Assembly (NCBI GenBank): GCA_036338435.1 | Contig: JAYZCG010000049.1 | Coordinates: forward strand, 1 to 64,000 | Reading direction: 5' to 3' | DNA length: 64,000 nucleotides | From: JAPYTY01 sp036338435 | GTDB taxonomy: Bacteria > Acidobacteriota > UBA6911 > RPQK01 > JADFOI01 | The notes under the pieces: model-generated | Told to the model about the DNA's origin: nothing | The model's input: the letters and a program-made list of their open reading frames with translations, nothing else | Databases searched by the model: none | Position numbers and translations under genes: made by a program | Part shown: positions 24,262 to 33,002 of the stretch, piece after piece | Numbering within the stretch: the first letter of the stretch is position 1 | How the letters are laid out: every line of letters begins with the position of its first letter

Positions 24262-25128
24262 TTAGGAAAGAGCACGCTCCCAAGCCTGTGAAACGGCACG
24301 ACTCACAAAAATGGCCGCCATGGCGCGTTTATACTCTGCCGATCCACGGGAATCACTCACTGGATCAGTGAGACGTTCAGCAGAATCTCCAACTTCCCGA
24401 AGCAATTCGGTAGTCAGCTTTTGTCCCTTAAGTAAAGCTTCACCGCCCTGATCGCGTAGAGGGATAGGCCCCACGCCTCCCAGAACGATCCGACAATCCT
24501 GACACTCACCTGATTTTGGATCGATCGAAACCGTTGCGGCTACACCGACCGTGGCATAGTCTTCAGATGTCCGAGGCAAGAACTTTACATAGGCACCTCC
24601 CTGAAGTACAGGCACAGGTATCAACACACGTGTAACTACTTCATCAGGGCGCATTACAGTTTCATAGTAATCGGTGAAGAACTGATCCAGAGGCACCTCC
24701 CGACTACCATCGATCGAGGCCAACCTGACTCGTGCATCTAATGCCATCAAAGTGACCGGGGGATCCTGGTTGGGATCAGCGTGAGCTAGACTCCCACCTA
24801 CGGTAGCCATATTCCGGACTCGCAAGGTTGCCACTTGGGCATAGGTTTCGGACAAAACTGGGATTTGTTCCCGCACCAGAGGTGAGGTCTCTATGGCACG
24901 GTGAGTTGTTAAAGTCCCCAGCTGGAACGTTTCTTCTGAAAAGTCAATCCCATCCGCATCCTGCAACTTGCGTAAGCTGATGATATGAGAGGGCATCAGC
25001 AATCGCTGCTTGAGCATGATAATCAAAGCCGTACCTCCAGCAATGATCTTGGCATCCTCCCCCAGCTCACTGAGTAGGGCAAGTACTTCCTCCAAGGTTT
25101 CTGGCTCCCGGTACACGAAATTATGCAT
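24262..25128 (-). CDS. coxM: FAD-binding (medium) subunit of molybdenum hydroxylase
   Basis: 288 residues of the CoxM / CutM family. Begins NFVYREPETLEEVLALLSEL with the FAD motif IIAGGTALIIMLKQ and the second FAD motif ATVGGSLAHADPNQDPP. The C-terminal CO_deh_flav_C domain contains ATVSIDP and IVLGGVGPIPLR. It carries electrons from the iron-sulfur subunit to an acceptor. It overlaps the upstream iron-sulfur gene by 8 nt, so translation is probably coupled. Symbol by family resemblance; the substrate is unlikely to be CO. Confidence 0.9.
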   Translation of the reverse strand: MHNFVYREPETLEEVLALLSELGEDAKIIAGGTALIIMLKQRLLMPSHIISLRKLQDADGIDFSEETFQLGTLTTHRAIETSPLVREQIPVLSETYAQVATLRVRNMATVGGSLAHADPNQDPPVTLMALDARVRLASIDGSREVPLDQFFTDYYETVMRPDEVVTRVLIPVPVLQGGAYVKFLPRTSEDYATVGVAATVSIDPKSGECQDCRIVLGGVGPIPLRDQGGEALLKGQKLTTELLREVGDSAERLTDPVSDSRGSAEYKRAMAAIFVSRAVSQAWERALS

Positions 25129-25618
25129 CAGCTAACTCCGCAGTGCCCTCTTGAATTGACTTAATGATCTGATAATACCCGGTACAACGGCACAGGTTCC
25201 CCATCATCCACTCTTTGATTTCATCCTCAGAAGGATTGGGATTCTCATCAAGCAAAGCCTTTGCAGAAATCACCATTCCCGGAGTACAAATTCCACATTG
25301 AAACCCCCCGTTGTCCATGAAGGAATTTTGGATCTTTCGCAGCTGTTCCCCCCGGGCAACACCCTCTATCGTTACAATGTCTCTCCCGTTCGCAAAAACA
25401 GCTAGGGCTAGACATGAACTGATTAGCTGCCCATCCATCAGTACTGTACAGGCACCACAGACTCCAACGCTGCACCCTTCTTTGGTCCCGGTAAGACCCA
25501 GATCATAGCGTAGACAATCGATCAATAATCGCCGTGGTGGCACCTCTATAGAGTGCTCATCCCCATTAACTCTAAGCTGGATGGTCTGCATTATCTCTTT
25601 GTTACTCGACATTGGCAT
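25121..25618 (-). CDS. coxS: [2Fe-2S] (small) subunit of molybdenum hydroxylase
   Basis: 165 residues. Plant-type cluster ligands lie in GTKEGCSVGVCGACTVLMDG plus a later SSC. The second cluster ligands are in FQCGICTPGM and LCRCTGYYQI. This is the standard CoxS / xanthine-oxidase small-subunit layout. AAGGGA upstream of ATG 25618; a second start at 25591 is possible. Overlaps the large-subunit stop by 17 nt and the FAD gene by 8 nt, forming one translationally coupled unit. Confidence 0.92.
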   Translation of the reverse strand: MPMSSNKEIMQTIQLRVNGDEHSIEVPPRRLLIDCLRYDLGLTGTKEGCSVGVCGACTVLMDGQLISSCLALAVFANGRDIVTIEGVARGEQLRKIQNSFMDNGGFQCGICTPGMVISAKALLDENPNPSEDEIKEWMMGNLCRCTGYYQIIKSIQEGTAELADA

Positions 25619-27848
25619 TTTGTCCCTTTAAAGCCCAGTAAATCTTTTCTGCTGTTATGGGCAGATCATAAATACGGACCCCCACTGCGTCGTACACTGC
25701 ATTGGCTATGGCTCCGACAACTGGCGTTATGCTACTCTCGCCAATCGCTTTACTATGAAATGGTGCGGGGCCTATCTCCTCCTGAACCAATACAGTTTTC
25801 AATGGGGGAATATCCTTTATATTAGGCAGCTTGTAGTCTCCCAGGTGAAGCGTTGATACCTGACCATCTTCCATTGCCACCTCTTCGATCATTGCAAACC
25901 CGATACCTTGAATGACACCTCCATCAATCTGTCCCTGATGACCAATCGGGTTGATGATAGTGCCTACATCGTGGGCAGTCACCAGATCCAGAATTTGGAC
26001 CTGACCAGTGTCAGGATCGACCTCGACTTCAATGACCTGTGCCGTAAACGTAGTGACCTGGGGTTTGTCACGATTGACCTGGGTCTTTCGTATGCTCAGT
26101 TCCGTCTTACCCAATCCAAACTTAGCCACCTGAGCTAAGGTCATAGAACGCTCGACCCCTTTGGCCGTGTACTGTCCGTCTTCGAATACCACGTCACCAA
26201 CTTGGCAATCCAAAGCTTCCGCCACCACATGGGACACCGACTCCTTCAGCTCTTCCGTCATCTCTTTGAATAGCTGACCTACCACATAAGTTACTCGGCT
26301 ACCTCCAGCACCAGAGTCGGTTTCAAAAAGTTCAGGTTTCGCCTCTACCCGAACTTTTTGGATGGGCAGTGGCCATGTTTCCGCCACTACCTGTTGAAAA
26401 ACGGTGTGAGCTCCTGTTCCTGTATCGGGCACCGGGGTGATAACCTTGACGGTACCATCAGGCTCAAGGCTGATCTGCCCATTGGCCTCTCCAGTGCCGA
26501 TGTGCCGGTAGGAAGCAGATATGCCTCGTCCAACATGAGGGCCAGTTTTGGGTTTCCCCCAATTTGAAGACTCGATAGCAGCCTCAAGTGTCTCGTCCAC
26601 TCGGACATGCTCTAGTCGATGACCATCCGGTAAAAGATCTCCATCCTTTAACAAATTCCGTTTTCGGAACTCCAGCAGGTCATCTCCGAGGGCCTCAGCA
26701 ATTAACTCCATGGATGACTCCACGGCAAAGTTGACCTGTAGGTCTCCAGGTGCTCGAACATGGCCACCGGGCACACAATTTGTGTACACTGAGTACGCAT
26801 CAATCCTAACGTGGGGGGTCCCATACACTCCGGCTGCCTGGTTAGCACCCGGAATATTTACGAAAGGAACGGGCTTGAATCCCGCGTAGGCTCCGCTACC
26901 AAAGACGACCTTGGCCTGACGAGCTACCACCTGACCATCTTGGGTCACTCCGGTTCGTAGAGAAATTGTGGCGGGATGTCTAGGGTTACCCGCCATCAGT
27001 TCTTCAGTATAGGTCATTACCATTTTTACAGGACGACCCGTTCGTTTGGACAAGTGATAGCAAAGAGGAGAATCCATGAGGGAACCCTTACCACCGAAGT
27101 CTCCCCCAATGAACACCGGGTGAACTACAACTTGCTCTTGTGGAATTCCAACGGCATCAGCCAGAAGTTTTTGAGCCCGGACTGGCATCTTGTTCGTTAT
27201 CCACAAGTGAGCACGACCATCAGAATCAACGGAAACAACTGAAGCATGGGGCTCTATGAACCCCTGGTGCTGTGAGTGAGTGGTGAAGGTGTGATCAAAG
27301 ACCCTGTCAGCCTGGGCAAATCCCTCTTCTAAATTACCTACCTCCCAAGTCACATGTGAGTGAACATTAGGAATATCAGAAAAAAACTTCTCCGGAGCAT
27401 GAAGATATGATTTGTAGTCAGGGTGGAGCAGTGGAGCATGGGCCTTCATAGCCTCTTTAGGATCAAAAACCGCTGGCAATTCCTCATACTCTACTTCAAT
27501 CAGTGACAAGGCGCTCTCGGCAATATCTGGATCCTCAGCAGCTACCACGGCAACTTTTTCACCAATGAAGCGTACTCGATCACGTGCTAGGACCGGGGTA
27601 TCGTAGACTACTCTCCCTGTCAGGACATCTGGTAGATCCTGTGCGGTTAGCACCGCCAGTACCCCCGACATCTGTTCCGCCTCCCTAGTGTCAACACTGA
27701 CGATTTGGGCATGAGGGAGGGGACTTCTAAGTGCTTTTCCCCAGATCATCCCCGGGAGAGCCACATCGGCTGTGAAAATGGCCTTCCCTGTGACCTTGGC
27801 ACGTCCCTCCAAATGCCTCAGCGGTTTTCCTATAACGGTATATGACAT
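25602..27848 (-). CDS. coxL: Molybdopterin-binding (large) subunit of molybdenum hydroxylase
   Basis: About 748 residues from ATG 27848, where the normal family N-terminus begins (YTVIGKPLRHLEGRAKVTGK); the frame extends to 27992 with an untypical lead. Cofactor-binding motifs include GGDFGGKGSLM, VPGGHVRAPGDLQ, TGAHTVFQQVVAE and the C-terminal IGESSITPVVGAIANAV carrying the catalytic Glu. The CO-dehydrogenase active loop (VAYRCSFR type) is not found, so this is a general xanthine-dehydrogenase-family hydroxylase, perhaps for an N-heterocycle, aldehyde or aromatic CoA substrate. First gene of the operon. Confidence 0.88.
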   Translation of the reverse strand: MSYTVIGKPLRHLEGRAKVTGKAIFTADVALPGMIWGKALRSPLPHAQIVSVDTREAEQMSGVLAVLTAQDLPDVLTGRVVYDTPVLARDRVRFIGEKVAVVAAEDPDIAESALSLIEVEYEELPAVFDPKEAMKAHAPLLHPDYKSYLHAPEKFFSDIPNVHSHVTWEVGNLEEGFAQADRVFDHTFTTHSQHQGFIEPHASVVSVDSDGRAHLWITNKMPVRAQKLLADAVGIPQEQVVVHPVFIGGDFGGKGSLMDSPLCYHLSKRTGRPVKMVMTYTEELMAGNPRHPATISLRTGVTQDGQVVARQAKVVFGSGAYAGFKPVPFVNIPGANQAAGVYGTPHVRIDAYSVYTNCVPGGHVRAPGDLQVNFAVESSMELIAEALGDDLLEFRKRNLLKDGDLLPDGHRLEHVRVDETLEAAIESSNWGKPKTGPHVGRGISASYRHIGTGEANGQISLEPDGTVKVITPVPDTGTGAHTVFQQVVAETWPLPIQKVRVEAKPELFETDSGAGGSRVTYVVGQLFKEMTEELKESVSHVVAEALDCQVGDVVFEDGQYTAKGVERSMTLAQVAKFGLGKTELSIRKTQVNRDKPQVTTFTAQVIEVEVDPDTGQVQILDLVTAHDVGTIINPIGHQGQIDGGVIQGIGFAMIEEVAMEDGQVSTLHLGDYKLPNIKDIPPLKTVLVQEEIGPAPFHSKAIGESSITPVVGAIANAVYDAVGVRIYDLPITAEKIYWALKGQNANVE

Positions 27849-27943
27849 TGGCCTCACAATGTAAACGTAACGGACAGACTTTGCAAGAACTTGGGGAATA
27901 AGAAACACACGACAAACACATACGATTGGCAATCTTGTCATCC

Positions 27944-27972
27944 ACAATAGTCCTCTAACTTGCAACTTCCAA
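27944..27972 (-). promoter_or_regulatory. Candidate promoter of the molybdenum hydroxylase operon
   Basis: On the minus strand TTGGAA (27967-27972), a 17-nt spacer and TATTGT (27944-27949), about 96 nt before ATG 27848. Each hexamer matches consensus at four of six positions. It overlaps the rightward promoter at 27960-27988. Confidence 0.28.
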
Positions 27973-27988
27973 CGTGTAACCATACAAT
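27960..27988 (+). promoter_or_regulatory. Candidate promoter of the MFS transporter gene
   Basis: TTGCAA (27960-27965), a 17-nt spacer and TACAAT (27983-27988), predicted start near 27995 and ATG at 28015. Same architecture as the nitrilase promoter at 10199-10227, including an identical TACAAT. Confidence 0.45.
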
Positions 27989-28014
27989 CCACCTACCCTT
28001 CGGGGCATCTAAAC

Positions 28015-29280
28015 ATGGAAAATCCAAAAGCAACAGGGCGACTCAAGTGGCGCGTGGTAGCACTTTGTTGGGGAGCTCTGGTTATGACCAGTATCATTCG
28101 AATCTCCCTAGGGATTGCTGCCCCTACACTGATGAAGGAGTACGATATTTCTCCCTCCACCATGGGCTACATCCTTTCGGGGTGGAACTGGGCCTACACC
28201 TCCCTCCAACTCATCGTAGGCCCCCTGGTAGATCGATTCGGGGCATGGATAGTCCTAGGCACAGGAGCCGGTGTGTGGAGCCTCTCCACTATCGCCCTGC
28301 CCCTTGCCACCACAGCCACTGGGCTATTTATGTTCCGAGCATTCTTTGGGATAGGGCACAGTATGCTTATCCCGGCTCAAGGCTCACTGATCTCACGATG
28401 GTTCCGGTCAGAACAACGCTCCACTGCCCTGGGATTTGCTTTTTCCGGCAGTCAGGTTGGAAGCTTCTTCGGTGCAGCTATTTGTGCTTTTATCTTGTCT
28501 CGCTTCGGCTGGCAATCAATCTTCTATTGGATTGGTGGAGCCAATCTGCTCTTTGCAGCAATTTGGATCTTTTTCCACCCGGAGAGAAAGATCGGAATAC
28601 AGGTGAAGCCGGATCGCGAGACTCAGACAAAGACCACCCAGCGGGCATCCGTCATCTCCCTCCTGCGCTACCGTTCAGCTTGGGGGTTAGCCTTTGGACA
28701 AATGGGATACTTGTACGCCTATCATGTTTTCCTCAGCTGGCTGCCCAGTTATCTGGTGATGGAACGAAATATGAGCATTGCTTTAACGGGAATTTTTGCC
28801 GGTCTGCCTTTTCTGATGGGGATACTGGGAACCATCGGAGGGGGCTGGTTGGGAGATGATCTCATCCGTAGAGGCTTTAGTCACACCATAGCCCGAAAGA
28901 CCGTTGTGGGAATTGGAATGGTAGCTGCCACCATCATGGTCGTCACTGCAGCCTATACGTCCCAGACTTGGTTAGCCATTACACTGCTCACGTTTTGCAT
29001 GGGGTCCTTGAGAGCTACTACAGGATCGGCTAACGCAATGCCCATTGATCTGGTCCCATCGGCTTCAGTAGCCTCGCTCGTGTCAATTCAAAATTTTGGA
29101 GGCAACATCGGAGGTCTGATGGCACCAATTATTACCGGGTATATTTTGGCCGCCACAGGATCTTTTACAGGCGCCCTGGTGACCGCTGGAGCGGTTATGA
29201 GCTTCGGAGCTTTCTCCTACGTGTTCATTGTGGGCCGTCTACCTGAGAAATCAGATCAACTCCTCGAAACTGCTGACTAA
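28015..29280 (+). CDS. MFS transporter, anion:cation symporter-like
   Basis: 421 residues with about 12 hydrophobic segments. The loop 2-3 signature reads GPLVDRFGAWIVLG, and LISRWFRSEQRSTALGFAFSGSQVG resembles the ACS family (glucarate, hexuronate and phthalate type organic-anion carriers). A cytoplasmic loop at about residues 195-215 separates the halves. It diverges from the molybdenum hydroxylase operon, so it may import that enzyme's acid substrate (inference from context). Confidence 0.85.
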   Translation: MENPKATGRLKWRVVALCWGALVMTSIIRISLGIAAPTLMKEYDISPSTMGYILSGWNWAYTSLQLIVGPLVDRFGAWIVLGTGAGVWSLSTIALPLATTATGLFMFRAFFGIGHSMLIPAQGSLISRWFRSEQRSTALGFAFSGSQVGSFFGAAICAFILSRFGWQSIFYWIGGANLLFAAIWIFFHPERKIGIQVKPDRETQTKTTQRASVISLLRYRSAWGLAFGQMGYLYAYHVFLSWLPSYLVMERNMSIALTGIFAGLPFLMGILGTIGGGWLGDDLIRRGFSHTIARKTVVGIGMVAATIMVVTAAYTSQTWLAITLLTFCMGSLRATTGSANAMPIDLVPSASVASLVSIQNFGGNIGGLMAPIITGYILAATGSFTGALVTAGAVMSFGAFSYVFIVGRLPEKSDQLLETAD

Positions 29281-29329
29281 GAGACAAAAGGATGCAGGGC
29301 CTTAGACCACACACTACCGTGATCAAGGA

Positions 29330-30541
29330 CTAGCTCAAGACCCCTTCATTCTTGAGCTGACTGATAGCCTCATCATCATAGCCCAACAAATCCCGCAGAA
29401 TGTCCTCAGTGTCATGACCCAGAGGAGGGGGAAATGAGACCGGACCATCCGTCATGTCGCTAAACTGCAATCCACCGCGGGGCACCTCCATAGCCCCTAC
29501 TGTCGACGTAGGATAGTCCAGGTAATACTCCCGGTGACGCAGTTGCAAATCGTCCATTAGATCCGCTCCATTTTCGACCACACCTGCTGCAATCCCTTCT
29601 GATTGAAGACTGTTCATCACCTCTTCGGGGGATCGGGATTGAGTCCATTCCCGGAGGATATCGTCTAGTTCGGATACATTGCAGGAACGTGCTTCAAAAT
29701 TGGCAAACTTAGGATGTGTAGCAAGCTCCCCCTTTCCCATGACAGCACAGAGTTTGCTCCACTCCTTATCGTCTCGGACAGAAATGACACACCACCGGTC
29801 TTCGCCCTGGCAAGGATAACAGCCTTGGGGGACCGCCATTGGGTCACTATTTCCCCTCGGTTCAGGATCCCTACCATTGACTGCAGTCTCAAGATAACTA
29901 ACACCCATGGAATAGGCGGTCGCCTCAGCCTGAGCTAGATCTATAGTAACGCCAGCACCGGTAAAACGACGGCGTAATAGCGCTCCTACCAACAGGGTAG
30001 GGGCCACAATAAAACTGAGGTGATCAGGGTATACTCCCTGGCTACCAACAGGACGTTCCTGTCCCGCATGGTTCCAGAGATGAGTCATGCCAGAATAAGC
30101 GGTTAGATTAAACCCCCAGGTCCCATAACTACTTTTTGGACCCTTTCCCCCAAGTCCTGGCATCCTCAAAATGATGACACCAGGATTAATTTCCCGAAGG
30201 ATCTCCTCGCCAAGTCCCAGACGATTGAGCACTCCAGGACGGAAGTTTTCCATGACAACATCGGAATGAGCTGTCAGATCCTTAATCACCTGCACGCCGG
30301 ATGGATGTTTGAGATTGACAGTAATAGATCTAGTGCCCAGGTTACATTCAATGAAGCGAGGTGAAGAATCCACATCCTTGCCAAAATGACGGAAAGTGTC
30401 TAATCCCCCGGTCTTGGACTCCACCTTGATAACGTTAGCACCGTACTGGGCCATCAGACGTCCAGCATAAGGGCCGGCATAGGCATTAGTAAAAGCTAGG
30501 ACACGGATACCCTTGAGAATATCGTTGGTTCTAGTGTTCAT
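29330..30541 (-). CDS. Class III CoA-transferase (CaiB/BaiF family), catalytic Asp present
   Basis: 403 residues from ATG 30541 (GGAG 7 nt upstream; another ATG at 30553). Family motifs: GIRVLAFTNAYAGPYAGRLMAQYGANVIKVE, then DVVMENFRPGVLNRLGLG. The catalytic Asp that forms the acyl-anhydride/CoA-thioester path is Asp173 in GVYPDHLSF, near the usual position 169. Last gene of the leftward operon. The neighbouring CoA-transferase lacks this Asp, so the two probably form a heteromer in which this subunit does the chemistry. Confidence 0.9.
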   Translation of the reverse strand: MNTRTNDILKGIRVLAFTNAYAGPYAGRLMAQYGANVIKVESKTGGLDTFRHFGKDVDSSPRFIECNLGTRSITVNLKHPSGVQVIKDLTAHSDVVMENFRPGVLNRLGLGEEILREINPGVIILRMPGLGGKGPKSSYGTWGFNLTAYSGMTHLWNHAGQERPVGSQGVYPDHLSFIVAPTLLVGALLRRRFTGAGVTIDLAQAEATAYSMGVSYLETAVNGRDPEPRGNSDPMAVPQGCYPCQGEDRWCVISVRDDKEWSKLCAVMGKGELATHPKFANFEARSCNVSELDDILREWTQSRSPEEVMNSLQSEGIAAGVVENGADLMDDLQLRHREYYLDYPTSTVGAMEVPRGGLQFSDMTDGPVSFPPPLGHDTEDILRDLLGYDDEAISQLKNEGVLS

Positions 30542-30629
30542 GGCTAGCTCCATAGACTATGGCTTTGACCTACAAGTTCCACATGATTCATTAAGTAGTA
30601 CCCTGGGAACTGTATTCCCCTTTCTTTAA

Positions 30630-31832
30630 TCACACCACTCCCTCCGATGCTAGGGCCTCTAACTCCTGGTTGCTCAAACCAAGCATTTGGTGAAACACCT
30701 CTTGATTGTGCTGACCTAGGGTTGGTGCTGGAGACGGCGCATCTCTTTCTCCATCGACAGTAAACGGTACGCGGAGTTGCTGGAAGCAACCAATCTCTGG
30801 ATGATCAACCTGTCCGAAAAAATTCCTCTCCTGTATGTGGGGATCCCTCTGAAAATCCGATGGAGTGTTAACCGGCAAACCGGGTATCCCCCGTTTTTGA
30901 AGAAGATCAGATAGTGCTTCCTTTTCGTATCTTGAGGTAAAGGACTCGATCATGGGATTTAACCAATCGGCATGCTTACGACGCTCCATATCTGTTTTCC
31001 ACCTTGGATCATCCAGTTCCTCAGGATGATCTTCCCAAACTTCTAGCAAGATAGGCCAATGGCGATGGGTTGCAAAAATAGCAATGTATCCATCCTTACA
31101 ACGAAACAGATTGGCCGGAGCAACGTGCTGATGCTGACTTCCAGCTCGTTTGACTAATCTACCCTCAGCAGAATATGTAAAGGCTACGTGTTCGTGAATA
31201 GCCAAACTGGCCTGAACTGATGCATCGATATAGACACCCTGCGCCGTTTTCTCACGCTGCCATAGTCCCAACATGACCCCAAAAGCGGCATAGGTACTAG
31301 CATAATAATAAGATTGTGTTTCAGGCGGCATGCAAGGGGGCAACTCAGGTGTGCCACTCACATACAGCAGCCCACTCATGGCAGTAGTAACGATATCGGG
31401 TGCTTGGAAATGGGCGTAAGGTCCAGTTTGTCCAAAACCAGAGAGGGCCACAACGATGAGTTGTTCATGGCTTTCCTGTAGAACGTTATAATCAAGATTA
31501 AGACTCTTCAAATAACCAGGATCGTGGCTGTCTAAAACGACATCTACCTGCTCAACCAGTTTGAGAAACAGCTTGCGACCCTCTGATTTTTCCAAATCCA
31601 GGGTGATCCCTTGTTTACCAGCATTTAGATAAGCAAAACGGAGACTTCCTTCAGCATTTTCATGTCCCTTGGCAAAAGGGGGATGGTGGCGCAGTGGGTC
31701 ACCGGCCGGGGGCTCTATCTTGATCACGTCTAGCCCAAGATCTCGTAAGAACTTTCCGCAGAAGGCGCCCATCTCAGTACTGATATCCAGCACCCGGTAG
31801 CCCGATAAGAGTGACTTACCCGGTATATCCAT
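30630..31832 (-). CDS. Class III CoA-transferase paralogue lacking the catalytic Asp
   Basis: 400 residues. Family motifs are present: GYRVLDISTEMGAFCGKFLRDLG, VIKIEPPAGDPLRH, VVLDSHDPGYLKSLNL and SGFGQTGPYAH. At the place where the active-site Asp is expected, the sequence reads PETQSYYYASTYAAFG, with Tyr where the partner has Asp173. The start overlaps the acyl-CoA dehydrogenase stop (ATGA at 31829-31832), so translation is coupled. In the benzylsuccinate CoA-transferase (BbsEF) a two-subunit arrangement is known; this pair looks similar. Confidence 0.85.
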   Translation of the reverse strand: MDIPGKSLLSGYRVLDISTEMGAFCGKFLRDLGLDVIKIEPPAGDPLRHHPPFAKGHENAEGSLRFAYLNAGKQGITLDLEKSEGRKLFLKLVEQVDVVLDSHDPGYLKSLNLDYNVLQESHEQLIVVALSGFGQTGPYAHFQAPDIVTTAMSGLLYVSGTPELPPCMPPETQSYYYASTYAAFGVMLGLWQREKTAQGVYIDASVQASLAIHEHVAFTYSAEGRLVKRAGSQHQHVAPANLFRCKDGYIAIFATHRHWPILLEVWEDHPEELDDPRWKTDMERRKHADWLNPMIESFTSRYEKEALSDLLQKRGIPGLPVNTPSDFQRDPHIQERNFFGQVDHPEIGCFQQLRVPFTVDGERDAPSPAPTLGQHNQEVFHQMLGLSNQELEALASEGVV

Positions 31833-32998
31833 CAGCTCTTGCTACGTCTTCGAAGGACGTTCTGTGCCATCCGCCAACGTAAAACCTCGGTGGCTCCTTC
31901 GGTAATTCTAATACTTCTCAGCTGACGATACATCCATTCCAAAGGAAGTTCCTGGGTCAACCCCATCCCCCCAAAGACTTGGATAGCTCGATCTACCACT
32001 CGACCAGCCATCTCCGTACATACAATTTTTACCATGTAGGAAGCATTGCGCACATCTTCACCCTGATCATGGCGCCAAGCACAGTCATAAACCATCAAAC
32101 GGGCCTGGTGGATATCCATCATAGAGTCGGCAATCATAAACTGAACTGACTGCCTTTTAGCTAGTGGCTTTCCAAAGGTTACCCGATCCATGGCATAATC
32201 CATCATAAGATCCAGAGCACGCTGGGCCATTCCAACACTTTGGGCTCCATGGCAACGCACTCGCCCGTCGGTAAGCCACTCCTGAGCCAACTTGAAGCCA
32301 TCCCCGACACACCCAAGCACATTGGCTTCAGGAACTCGGACATCTTCAAATACTATTTCCCATGGAGAATCTCCCATCATGGTGGGTTGACGTCTAGACA
32401 GCTTGACTCCCGGAGTATCAACATCTACCAGAAAAGAGGTTATCCCTCCCCGAGCACGCTTATCCGCATCGGTCAGGGCCATAACCTGAATAAAATCCGA
32501 GTATCCAGCGCCACTAATAAAGCGCTTAGTTCCGTTTATAACGTAACTGTCCCCATCTTTGACAGCGCGAGTTTGCATGCTGGCCGGATCCGATCCCGCA
32601 TCTGGCTCGGTCAGTGCAAAACACATACGCTTATCACCCTTGAGAACCGGATAAAGATAGTCCTCCTTCTGCGCATCGTTACAGTAAAAAAGCGGAGGGC
32701 GCACTTCCGGACCAAATACCTCATTCATTCGGTAAGGGATGACAATAGTTCGTCCTACCTCCTCGAAAATCACACAACGAGTCAGCAAGTCTAGGTCCAT
32801 GCCCCCATATTCCTTTGGGACATCTAGAAGCCATAGGTCAATCGACTTGGCTTTCTCCTGAAGGACTTGAAGCATCTCCTCTGGCATAGGATCAGCTTCA
32901 GGACGGAACTCCACCTCTCGGGGAATTAATTCTTCATCCACGAAGCGGCGGACCGTCTCCTGCAGTAACACAAGTTCTTCGGATAAATGAAAATTCAT
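31832..32998 (-). CDS. Acyl-CoA dehydrogenase
   Basis: 388 residues from ATG 32998, 4 nt after the hydratase stop; an open frame continues upstream to 33124 inside the hydratase gene and is rejected as a start. Family motifs: LQETVRRFVDEELIPREVEF, the FAD/substrate motif CFALTEPDAGSDPASMQTRA, the C-terminal QVFGGMGLTQELPLEWMYRQLRSIRITEGATEVLRW. It oxidises an acyl-CoA to the 2,3-enoyl-CoA and passes electrons to ETF. By position it would act between CoA activation and hydration, like BbsG in anaerobic toluene degradation (comparison, not proof). Confidence 0.9.
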   Translation of the reverse strand: MNFHLSEELVLLQETVRRFVDEELIPREVEFRPEADPMPEEMLQVLQEKAKSIDLWLLDVPKEYGGMDLDLLTRCVIFEEVGRTIVIPYRMNEVFGPEVRPPLFYCNDAQKEDYLYPVLKGDKRMCFALTEPDAGSDPASMQTRAVKDGDSYVINGTKRFISGAGYSDFIQVMALTDADKRARGGITSFLVDVDTPGVKLSRRQPTMMGDSPWEIVFEDVRVPEANVLGCVGDGFKLAQEWLTDGRVRCHGAQSVGMAQRALDLMMDYAMDRVTFGKPLAKRQSVQFMIADSMMDIHQARLMVYDCAWRHDQGEDVRNASYMVKIVCTEMAGRVVDRAIQVFGGMGLTQELPLEWMYRQLRSIRITEGATEVLRWRMAQNVLRRRSKS

Positions 32999-33002
32999 CG
33001 AG

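Noticed and set aside
25602..27848. True carbon monoxide dehydrogenase
   Set aside because: The large subunit lacks the VAYRCSFR-type active loop of form I CO dehydrogenase, so only a general molybdenum hydroxylase is called.
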